Source: Chloroflexota bacterium
GTDB taxonomy: Bacteria; Chloroflexota; Limnocylindria; Limnocylindrales; CSP1-4
Assembly: GCA_003158495.1 (NCBI GenBank)
Contig: PMJT01000054.1
Coordinates: forward strand, 4,053 to 10,198
Direction: 5' to 3'
Length of the DNA: 6,146 nucleotides
This document shows, piece after piece, positions 1-5,274 of the stretch (the first letter of the stretch is position 1; every line of letters starts with the position of its first letter). Made by a program: the position numbers and the translations under genes. The notes under the pieces are model-generated. The model saw only the letters and a list, made by a program, of their open reading frames with translations, made no database searches and had not been told where the DNA came from.

Positions 1-53
1 TCGATCGGCTCGACCCCGGGGCGGAGGTGGAGATCAGATGGCTGCGAAGGTGA
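1..53 (+). CDS. C-terminal end of an upstream gene, probably molybdopterin molybdotransferase (MoeA)
   Basis: The frame starting at base 3 is open and encodes DRLDPGAEVEIRWLRR followed by TGA at 51-53; the rest of the gene lies outside the window. A short tail with a Gly-Ala/Asp then Val-Glu-Val/Ile-x-x-Leu pattern is what the C-terminal domain of MoeA proteins usually ends with. MoeA inserts molybdate into adenylylated molybdopterin. The following gene, a MogA/MoaB-type adenylyltransferase, starts at base 38 inside this frame (16-nt overlap), the arrangement expected of two enzymes catalysing consecutive Moco steps. The identification rests on 16 residues plus context, so another Moco protein or an unrelated gene is possible. 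Confidence 0.5.
   Translation, partial: DRLDPGAEVEIRWLRR
23..27 (+). promoter_or_regulatory. Ribosome binding site for the mogA/moaB-like gene
   Basis: A perfect GGAGG lies 10 nt upstream of the ATG at 38, inside the end of the preceding reading frame. It supports the ATG at 38 as the true start even though this gives the protein a poorly conserved N-terminal tail of about 30 residues. Confidence 0.7.
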
Positions 54-658
54 CCCACGGGGACGGAGCCGCGGTCTCGAGCCGAAGCGAGGCGCCGGGG
101 ACCAGCGGCGATCCCAAACGGACACCTCGCCGCGCCCTGGTGATCACGGTCAGCGACGGTGTCGCGGCGGGCGTCCGCCAGGACCTGAGCGGCGAAGGCC
201 TGGCCCGGCGGCTCGAGGAAATGGGCTTTCAGGTAGACAGGACGATGGTTCCCGACGAAGCACCGAAGATCGAGAAGGTGCTCCTGGTCGGCGCCAGGCG
301 CTACGACCTGATTCTCACGACGGGTGGAACGGGATTGACCCCGCGCGACGTGACGCCCCAGGCGACACAGGCAGTCATCGAATTCGAGGTGCGAGGGCTG
401 CCGGAACTTATGCGCGCGGACGGCGGGCGGTCTACGCCGTACGCGTATCTGAGCCGTGCAGTTGCCGGCGTTCTCGAGCGCTGCCTCATCGTCAACCTCC
501 CGGGCAGCCCTCGCGGGGCGCTGGAGTCGCTGGCGGCGCTCGAGCCGATCCTGGATCACGCGCTGACGACGCTCGCCGGGCCGTTCGATCACGACCAGCA
601 GTCCGGCGAGGGGGCACCGGGAGTTCTCCGGGCCGACGACGCGACTCCTCATCCCTGA
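38..658 (+). CDS. mogA: MogA/MoaB-family molybdopterin adenylyltransferase
   Basis: Predicted cytoplasmic 206-residue enzyme that would activate molybdopterin with ATP to give MPT-AMP, the substrate of MoeA. The MoCF-binding fold spans about residues 32-180: the strand and loop ALVITVSDGVAAG (33-45) followed by DLSG (49-52), VPDE (71-74), the signature TTGGTG (94-99) running into TPRDVTP (101-107), and NLPGSPRGALESL (153-165). Asp73 and Asp104 correspond by motif to the two aspartates known to matter in E. coli MogA. The first ~31 residues are Gly/Ser/Pro-rich and probably disordered, as are the last ~25, making it longer than typical MoaB (about 165-180). The start is supported by a GGAGG. 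It overlaps the presumed moeA end by 16 nt. The MogA versus MoaB naming cannot be settled here; the family assignment is secure. Confidence 0.9.
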   Translation: MAAKVTHGDGAAVSSRSEAPGTSGDPKRTPRRALVITVSDGVAAGVRQDLSGEGLARRLEEMGFQVDRTMVPDEAPKIEKVLLVGARRYDLILTTGGTGLTPRDVTPQATQAVIEFEVRGLPELMRADGGRSTPYAYLSRAVAGVLERCLIVNLPGSPRGALESLAALEPILDHALTTLAGPFDHDQQSGEGAPGVLRADDATPHP

Positions 659-673
659 CTGATCCGTCAATAC

Positions 674-713
674 ACCTAGGCATAGATGGCGGAAATGGCG
701 TATCTTTCTAGGT
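674..713 (+). promoter_or_regulatory. Imperfect dyad over the HTH-Mop gene promoter, possible operator
   Basis: The 55-bp gap between mogA and the HTH-Mop gene holds an inverted repeat with arms ACCTAG (674-679) and CTAGGT (708-713), 28 nt apart. Weaker matching continues inward and slightly outward; 12 of 19 positions pair when 672-690 is aligned with 697-715. Two direct copies of ATGGCG (686-691, 695-700) sit inside. The right arm lies between the candidate -10 and the start codon, a position suited to repression. It does not resemble the ModE-type box at 5740-5761, so if real it may be the autoregulatory site of the HTH-Mop protein. Function is inferred from position only. Confidence 0.3.
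701..706 (+). promoter_or_regulatory. Candidate -10 element of a leaderless promoter
   Basis: TATCTT (4/6 match to TATAAT) ends 7 nt before the ATG at 714. That is the spacing expected if transcription starts at the A of the start codon. No Shine-Dalgarno sequence is present at a usable distance, and no convincing -35 is seen. A leaderless mRNA for the HTH-Mop/modA/modB transcript is therefore plausible but unproven. Confidence 0.35.
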
Positions 714-1151
714 ATGGAGAAGCACGCCAGTAACCGCGACGCCATCCTCCGAGTCGGCCAGGCGGCCGAGATGCTCGGGGTATCCATCGAGACGATCCGT
801 CGCTGGGGAGACGACGGAACCCTTCGACTGGAGCGCTCCGCAGGCGGTCAGCGAGTCGTCGCAATCGCAGAAGTGTCCCGACTTCTCGAGGAGCGGCGGC
901 GATCCAAAGTCGATCGTCCGATCGTGGCCCAGTCGGCCCGCAACCGGTTTCCGGGCGTCATCACCCGGATCGAACGCGACACCGTCGCCGCCGTCGTCGA
1001 GGTGATGGCCGGCCCACACCGGCTCGTGAGCATGCTCACGGCCGAGGCCGTCATCGAGCTCGGGCTCAAGGTCGGTGACGAGGTGGTCGGCGTCGTCAAA
1101 TCCACCAACGTGATCATCGAGATCCCATCAGCCAAGGAGCCACGCGAATGA
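714..1151 (+). CDS. MerR-type HTH / Mop (TOBE) fusion, candidate molybdate-responsive regulator
   Basis: A 145-residue predicted cytoplasmic DNA-binding protein. Residues 11-60 form a MerR/excisionase-like winged HTH: VGQAAEMLGVSIETIRRWGDDG is the recognition region (about 14-35), followed by a Gly-Gly-Gln-Arg wing (44-47). After a short Arg-rich linker, residues 74-137 are a complete molybdate/tungstate-binding Mop domain, with SARNRFPG (74-81), LGLKVGDEV (116-124) and VVKSTNVII (127-135). HTH-Mop fusions of this type occur next to modA in other high-GC bacteria. By inference it binds oxyanion through Mop oligomers and controls its own transcript including modA and modB. It lacks the dimerisation coiled coil of classical MerR, and whether it activates or represses is unknown. 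The ATG at 714 has no SD; its stop overlaps the modA start (ATGA). Confidence 0.85.
   Translation: MEKHASNRDAILRVGQAAEMLGVSIETIRRWGDDGTLRLERSAGGQRVVAIAEVSRLLEERRRSKVDRPIVAQSARNRFPGVITRIERDTVAAVVEVMAGPHRLVSMLTAEAVIELGLKVGDEVVGVVKSTNVIIEIPSAKEPRE
1134..1139 (+). promoter_or_regulatory. Ribosome binding site for modA
   Basis: AAGGAG lies 8 nt before the modA ATG at 1148, inside the last codons of the HTH-Mop gene. Together with the ATGA stop/start overlap it indicates translational coupling and fixes the modA start. Confidence 0.75.
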
Positions 1152-2014
1152 AGTCCCGCATGGCGGCATCCCTCGCCGCCATCGTCCTCGTGCTCGCAGC
1201 GTGTTCGAGCAGCGCCACGCCAATGCCGACGACTGCTCCGGCGACGGCAACGCCTACGAGCATGGCCACGGCCACCGCCGCCTCGGCAACGACAACGACA
1301 GCCCCGGTCAACCTCACGATCTACGGCGCCGCGTCCCTGAAGGCCGCCCTCGCCAAGGCGCAAACGGCTTACAGCGCCGCCAACCCGGGCGCGACCCTGA
1401 CGATCTCGACCGACTCGTCGACCGCCCTCGAAACCAAGATCGAACAGGGTGCCCCCGTGGACGTGTTCCTCTCCGCCGACACGGCCAACCCGCAGAAGCT
1501 GGTCGACAAGGGCCTCGCGGCCGGCAGCGTCACCAAGTTCGCCGGAAACCTCCTCACGGTCATCGTCCCGACCGCCAATCCGGCGGGAATCAAGACTCCG
1601 GCCGACATTGCGAAGAGCGGAGTCAAAGTGATCGCCGCCGGTGACACGGTGCCGATCACGAAGTATGCCAATCAGCTCGTGGCAAACCTGGCCAAGCAGC
1701 CCGGCTACCCGGCGGACTTCGTCTCCGAGTACACCGCGAACATCGTGTCCAAGCAGGACAACGTCGCGGCGGTGGTTGCCCAGATCGAACTCGGCGAAGG
1801 CGATGCCGGGATCGTATACGTGACCGACGCGAAGACGTCTACGAAGGTCGCGACGATAGCGGTGCCGGCTGCAGCGAACGTGCCCGCCACGTACTCGGGA
1901 GTGGTCGTCAAGGCTTCCGCGAATCCGGCCGCGGCGCAGGCTTTCCTGGCCTGGTTCGCGGGCCCGGACGGGCAGGCTATCCTCGCGTCGTTCGGGTTCC
2001 TGCCGGCTCCATAG
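1148..2014 (+). CDS. modA: Molybdate ABC transporter substrate-binding lipoprotein ModA
   Basis: A 288-residue extracytoplasmic receptor predicted to capture molybdate (or tungstate) and hand it to ModB. Residues 1-19 form a lipoprotein signal: Lys2/Arg4, a hydrophobic core, and lipobox LAAC with Cys19 as lipid anchor. Residues 20-53 are a low-complexity Ser/Thr/Ala/Pro linker that would hold the domain off the membrane. The periplasmic-binding fold follows: LTIYGAASLKAAL (56-68), whose Ser63 is the expected oxyanion-contacting serine; STDSSTAL (87-94); GAPVDVFLSAD (101-111); and the C-terminal half with VSKQDNVAAVVAQIELGEGDAGIVYVTDA, the usual ModA signature. Start fixed by AAGGAG and the ATGA overlap with the HTH-Mop gene; modB follows 9 nt later. 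Selectivity between Mo and W cannot be judged from sequence. Confidence 0.95.
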   Translation: MKSRMAASLAAIVLVLAACSSSATPMPTTAPATATPTSMATATAASATTTTAPVNLTIYGAASLKAALAKAQTAYSAANPGATLTISTDSSTALETKIEQGAPVDVFLSADTANPQKLVDKGLAAGSVTKFAGNLLTVIVPTANPAGIKTPADIAKSGVKVIAAGDTVPITKYANQLVANLAKQPGYPADFVSEYTANIVSKQDNVAAVVAQIELGEGDAGIVYVTDAKTSTKVATIAVPAAANVPATYSGVVVKASANPAAAQAFLAWFAGPDGQAILASFGFLPAP

Positions 2015-2023
2015 CCGAACCCC

Positions 2024-2890
2024 GTGAATGATTCCTCCCGCCCGCTAACTCCGCCTGCGGGTCCGTCCGTTCGCGGCCGGCGACGTCCCGACTGGGGCAA
2101 TCGATCGCTGATGGCCCTGGCCGGCCTGTCGGCGCTGTTCCTGAGTCTGCCAATCCTTGTCCTCGTGGCGCGGGCGATATTCGACGGATCCCTCGCCCGT
2201 GCCCTGACCGCGCAGGTCGTCCTTTCGGCCCTGGCCCTGAGCCTCGCGACCACGGCGATAAGTCTCGTCATCACGGTGGCGTTCGGCCTGCCGCTGGCCT
2301 ATGTCCTGGCCAGGCGCCGGTTCCGTGGAGCTGGACTGGTCGAAGCCATCGTCGACCTGCCGCTGGTGCTGCCGCCGGCAGTGGCCGGGCTGGCTTTGCT
2401 ACTGTTGCTCGGCAGGCGCGGCTTCCTCGGCGGACCGCTGGATGCTATTGGAATCGAGATCCCGTTCACGACCCTCGCGGTGATCCTGGCCCAGACGTTT
2501 GTCTCGGCGCCATTCTTCATCCGTTCCGCGCGCACCGGGATCGCGAGCGTCGAGCTCGACCTCGAGGCCGCCGCCCGGGTCGACGGCGCCTCGGACATCG
2601 AGGTCTTTCGACACATCACCGTCCCGCTGGCCGGCAGCGCCCTGGCCGCGGGGCTGGTGATGAGCTGGGCTCGTTCCCTCGGGGAATTCGGCGCGACGAT
2701 CATGTTCGCCGGGAACATAGAAGGCCGGACGCAGACGCTCCCGCTCGTCGTCTACGGCGAATTCCAGGGCGGCGACCTGGACGGCTCGATAGCCGCGGCC
2801 GCCATCCTGGTGTTGGCCGCGTTCGGCGTCCTGGTCGCGGTCCGGTTGCTTCACTGGGGCCGCGCACTCGATATCCGGAGTCTTGGCTGA
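2024..2890 (+). CDS. modB: Molybdate ABC transporter permease ModB
   Basis: A 288-residue inner-membrane permease of the binding-protein-dependent transport family, expected to act as a homodimer. Hydrophobic segments lie near residues 29-52, 64-97, 108-130, 145-166, 205-230 and 255-277. The cytoplasmic coupling (EAA) loop is EAAARVDGASDIEVFRHITVP (about 181-201), with Glu181, Ala182, Ala183 and Gly188 in the canonical places. SLGEFGATIMFAGN (218-231) and TQTLPL (236-241) are characteristic of ModB/CysT-type permeases. The GTG at 2024 has no clear SD but lies 9 nt after the modA stop, consistent with coupling. An ATG at 2111 (residue 30) is an alternative start that would begin directly at the first membrane helix. 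No ModC ATPase gene follows. Confidence 0.93.
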   Translation: MNDSSRPLTPPAGPSVRGRRRPDWGNRSLMALAGLSALFLSLPILVLVARAIFDGSLARALTAQVVLSALALSLATTAISLVITVAFGLPLAYVLARRRFRGAGLVEAIVDLPLVLPPAVAGLALLLLLGRRGFLGGPLDAIGIEIPFTTLAVILAQTFVSAPFFIRSARTGIASVELDLEAAARVDGASDIEVFRHITVPLAGSALAAGLVMSWARSLGEFGATIMFAGNIEGRTQTLPLVVYGEFQGGDLDGSIAAAAILVLAAFGVLVAVRLLHWGRALDIRSLG

Positions 2891-2996
2891 CGGTCTCGAC
2901 CAAGCCGGCAGGCGGGAAAGTCGCCGCCCTCTGACTACACTCGTGGCGACGTTGCCGCCTTGGGTCGACCCATGCTGGGCCGCCGCGGTCGGGTCC

Positions 2997-3001
2997 GGAG
3001 G
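2997..3001 (+). promoter_or_regulatory. Ribosome binding site deciding the mop start
   Basis: A perfect GGAGG sits 9 nt before the ATG at 3011. An upstream in-frame TTG at 2960 would add 17 Arg/Gly-rich residues with no family support, so this RBS selects 3011. Confidence 0.8.
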
Positions 3002-3010
3002 CGAATCTCC

Positions 3011-3223
3011 ATGAGGCTGAGCGCTCGAAACCAGCTCCCCGGAACGGTGACGTCCGTCACCACCGGCACAGTAATGGCCGAGGTAGTCGTCGAGGTGGCC
3101 GGCGGTCACCAGCTCGTAGCCGCGATCACGGCCGAGTCTGCCCGTCAACTCGGACTGACGGCGGGTAAGCGGGTGGTGGCCGTCGTCAAGTCAACTGAGG
3201 TGATGATCGGCGTCGAGGACTGA
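3011..3223 (+). CDS. Stand-alone Mop (molbindin) molybdate-binding protein
   Basis: A 70-residue single-domain Mop/TOBE protein, the normal size for cytoplasmic molbindins, which assemble into oligomers that bind molybdate or tungstate at subunit interfaces. Motifs are SARNQLPGTVTSV (4-16), the acidic/valine strand with Gly31-Gly32, AAITAESARQLGL (37-49) and VAVVKSTEVMI (56-66). It closely resembles the Mop half of the HTH-Mop protein (714-1151), with identical SARN, TAE, LGL and VVKST blocks, suggesting paralogy. Likely roles are Mo storage or homeostasis, or acting as the sensing module that the short ModE lacks; the last is inference. It lies 120 bp after modB and may share its transcript. 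Its 3' end overlaps the convergent MOSC gene by 38 bp. Confidence 0.92.
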   Translation: MRLSARNQLPGTVTSVTTGTVMAEVVVEVAGGHQLVAAITAESARQLGLTAGKRVVAVVKSTEVMIGVED

Positions 3224-3767
3224 GGCTCCGGCTGAGTTCCCGGGCTGCTTCCGCAACCTTCTCGGCCTCGAACTCGGCGATCGCAGACGCCGGCGTCCGG
3301 TCGCACGTTCCGTCACCGATCGAGAGCACCTCGATGGGGTCGCCGGTGCGGACTTCGCCGGCAGCGCGGACCACGGCGAAGAGGCCCTCGCGGGGCATGA
3401 CGCAGTCTCCCGCCTGGTAGTAGATGGCGCACTTCGTGTGGCAGACCTTCCCGATCTGGCTGATCTCGAGTTCGGCCGAGGCACCGATCCTGATGACGCT
3501 GCCGATTGGGAGTTCGAGCAAATCGATACCTGAGGTTGTCACGTTCTCCGCGAAATCCCCAGGGCCGACGCCGAGCCCCTTCGCCACCATCTTGTCGATC
3601 GACTCGAGCCCCAAGAGCGACACCTGGCGGTGCCAGTCGCCGGCATGGGCATCGCCCTCGAACCCGCGGTCGAAGATGAGGACTCCGCTGTCTCCGCGGG
3701 TCTTGCGAACGGTCTTGCGGTGGCTCATGTTGACCGACACCACGTGGCCACGAGCCTGCGCGGTCAC
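3186..3767 (-). CDS. MOSC domain protein
   Basis: A predicted cytoplasmic 193-residue protein. MOSC domains occur in Moco sulfurase C-termini and YiiM/YuaD-type proteins and are thought to carry or transfer sulfur or Moco. Visible features: an N-terminal strand GHVVSVNMS (7-15), FDRGFEGDAHAG (32-43), the GPGDFAENVTTSGIDL block (68-83), LPIGSVIRIG (86-95), and a cysteine cluster CHTKCAIYYQAGDC (109-122) in the position of the family's conserved cysteine, with MPREGLFAVV next. Residues about 150-193 are a charged Glu/Ala/Arg/Ser tail beyond the usual domain end. The GTG start at 3767 is chosen because it forms a GTGA overlap with the moaC stop and has GGGAG (3773-3777) upstream. It is the last gene of the modE-moaA-moaC operon, which suggests a Moco-maturation role; the exact substrate is unknown. 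Confidence 0.87.
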   Translation of the reverse strand: MTAQARGHVVSVNMSHRKTVRKTRGDSGVLIFDRGFEGDAHAGDWHRQVSLLGLESIDKMVAKGLGVGPGDFAENVTTSGIDLLELPIGSVIRIGASAELEISQIGKVCHTKCAIYYQAGDCVMPREGLFAVVRAAGEVRTGDPIEVLSIGDGTCDRTPASAIAEFEAEKVAEAARELSRSLSPRRRSSPQLT

Positions 3768-4252
3768 TGCGGCTCCCTTTCCCGGAGCCACGTTCCCGAC
3801 TTGCCGCCCACTTTCTCGAGCAGCCGAAGGCCATCGATGGACATGCCCCGATCGACGGCCTTGCACATGTCGTAGAGGGTGAGTGCCGCCACGCCGGCCG
3901 CGGTCAGCGCCTCCATCTCGACGCCGGTCGTCCCGGTGGTCTCCACGACGGCCTGGATCCGGACGCCCTCGACGATGGGCTCAAACTCGATCGCGGCATG
4001 GGTCAATGCCAGCGGGTGGCAGAGTGGAATGAGGTCGCTGGTCCGCTTGGCCGCCATGATCCCGGCGACCCGGGCGACGGCCAGCGCGTCGCCCTTGGCG
4101 ACTCGGCCATCCAGGATCATTGCCAGGGTTTCAGCCTTCATGTGGATGGCCGCCTCAGCGACAGCCCGGCGGTGAGTGACGGCCTTTCCCGATACGTCCA
4201 CCATGCGCGCGGCGCCGTGCTCGTCGATGTGGCTAAGGAGCCCGTCACCCAT
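3764..4252 (-). CDS. moaC: Cyclic pyranopterin monophosphate synthase MoaC
   Basis: A 162-residue enzyme, the normal family length. It converts the MoaA product (3',8-cyclo-7,8-dihydro-GTP) to cyclic pyranopterin monophosphate, the second half of the first Moco step; the family is hexameric and cytoplasmic. Motifs: MVDVSGKAVTHRRAVAEA (17-34), KGDALAVARVAGIMAAKRTSDLIPLCHPL (53-81), TTGVEMEALTA (108-118) and AALTLYDMCKAVD (122-134). Asp128 and Lys131 match the catalytic pair of E. coli MoaC, including the numbering. The ATG is preceded by GGAGG (4259-4263, minus strand), which lies in the last codons of moaA, leaving a 2-nt gap between the genes. Its stop overlaps the GTG of the MOSC gene. All key residues are present. 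Confidence 0.96.
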   Translation of the reverse strand: MGDGLLSHIDEHGAARMVDVSGKAVTHRRAVAEAAIHMKAETLAMILDGRVAKGDALAVARVAGIMAAKRTSDLIPLCHPLALTHAAIEFEPIVEGVRIQAVVETTGTTGVEMEALTAAGVAALTLYDMCKAVDRGMSIDGLRLLEKVGGKSGTWLREREPQ

Positions 4253-4254
4253 CG

Positions 4255-5271
4255 CTAGCCTCCGATCTGCGACATCGGCCGCGATGTGCCGACTCGCATG
4301 TCGTGCGACTCCGGCTTGGCCGCGACGGCAGCCCGGATGACCGATTGGACGCCGGAGTCGGTGCCGTAGCGGAGAACGGTTCGGACATCAAGCTCATCGT
4401 CCGAGAAGAGGCAGGTCCGAAGCTTGCCGTCGGCGGTCAGCCGCAGGCGATTGCACGTGTCGCAGAAGGGGTGCGACAGGGCGGATATGAAGCCGACGGT
4501 GCCCTTCGCGCCCTCAAACCGGTGGTACTCCGCCGGGCCCCGGCCGACCGGCGCGAGCCCGTCCAGCGGAACGAGCGGCCCGATTCCGGCCGCGATCGCG
4601 CCATCGTTCAGCCTGGCCAGGGTCTCGTCGCTTCCAACCTGTTCCGCCCGGTTCCAGCCGCCGCCGACCTCACCCGGTGCGCAATCGTCGCCGTCACCGA
4701 CCGGCATGTACTCGATGAACCGGACATGGACACGCCGCTCGATCGTCATCCGGGCGAAAGCCAGCGGATCCTGAGCGAGCGACCGAACGACGACCACGTT
4801 CAGCTTGACCGTGGGTATGCCGGCCGCGAAGGCGGCGTCTATACCGGCCAGCGCATCGGCAATTCGTCCGCCCCTGGTCACGCGCGAGTAGACCTCGGGA
4901 TCCAGCGACACGAGCGAGATGTTCACGCCGTCCAGCCCGGCCTCGGCCAGGTCGCGAGCCAGGCGAGGCAGCAGGGCGCCATTGGTCGTGAGAGCCACCG
5001 ATTTGATGCCCGGCACCGCTCGGAGGCGCCGCACGAGGTCCGCAACCCCCGGGCGAACCAGCGGTTCGCCCCCGGTCAGGCGGATCCGGGCAATGCCCTC
5101 GGCCGCAGCAAGCCCAACGAAGCGCTCGATCTCATCGAACGTGAGAATCTCGGAGCGATCCCGCCACTTGACCCCCTCCGCAGGCATGCAGTAGACGCAC
5201 CGCAGATTGCAGCGATCGGTGATCGAGATCCGGAGATAGTCGACTATCCGGCCGAAGGTGTCGGTGGCCAC
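4255..5271 (-). CDS. moaA: GTP 3',8-cyclase MoaA (radical SAM)
   Basis: A 338-residue two-cluster radical SAM enzyme that starts Moco synthesis by rearranging GTP, working with MoaC. The N-terminal SAM cluster motif is CNLRCVYC (Cys21, Cys25, Cys28) and the SAM-binding loop is LTGGEPL (65-71). FIEYMPVG marks the barrel's later part. The C-terminal 4Fe-4S/GTP site is HPFCDTCNRLRLTADGKLRTC (Cys270, Cys273, Cys287), with Arg275 and Arg277 in the usual GTP-contacting positions. The protein ends in the functionally important Gly-Gly tail (337-338, SQIGG). The GTG start at 5271 lies 3 nt after the modE stop, with a purine-rich AGGGG about 10 nt upstream. One oddity: the conserved S-L-D in the mid-barrel strand reads SLVSLD, with Val121 where Asp is usual. 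Overall identity is secure. Confidence 0.96.
   Translation of the reverse strand: MATDTFGRIVDYLRISITDRCNLRCVYCMPAEGVKWRDRSEILTFDEIERFVGLAAAEGIARIRLTGGEPLVRPGVADLVRRLRAVPGIKSVALTTNGALLPRLARDLAEAGLDGVNISLVSLDPEVYSRVTRGGRIADALAGIDAAFAAGIPTVKLNVVVVRSLAQDPLAFARMTIERRVHVRFIEYMPVGDGDDCAPGEVGGGWNRAEQVGSDETLARLNDGAIAAGIGPLVPLDGLAPVGRGPAEYHRFEGAKGTVGFISALSHPFCDTCNRLRLTADGKLRTCLFSDDELDVRTVLRYGTDSGVQSVIRAAVAAKPESHDMRVGTSRPMSQIGG
4259..4263 (-). promoter_or_regulatory. moaC ribosome binding site embedded in the moaA Gly-Gly codons
   Basis: On the minus strand the moaA end reads ATC-GGA-GGC-TAG followed by CG-ATG. The GGAGG that serves moaC, 6 nt before its ATG, is made by the codons of the conserved C-terminal Gly-Gly of MoaA. 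Confidence 0.75.
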
Positions 5272-5274
5272 GGG

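Noticed and set aside
848..1363. A 171-codon minus-strand frame opposite the HTH-Mop gene and the modA start
   Set aside because: Arg/Gly-rich shadow of two well-identified genes.
2936..2941. TACACT as a -10 for a separate mop promoter
   Set aside because: Only 4/6 matching, no acceptable -35 at 16-18 nt; too weak to list as a feature.
2960..3010. TTG start adding 17 residues to the Mop protein
   Set aside because: Molbindins begin at about MxLSARN; the ATG at 3011 has a perfect GGAGG.
2399..3148. A 249-codon open frame on the minus strand
   Set aside because: It is antisense to modB and mop, has a low-complexity charged composition and no family motif.
3768..3866. Extended MOSC start at the ATG at 3866
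   Set aside because: The added residues are moaC read in another frame. The GTG at 3767 gives the standard stop/start overlap and an RBS.
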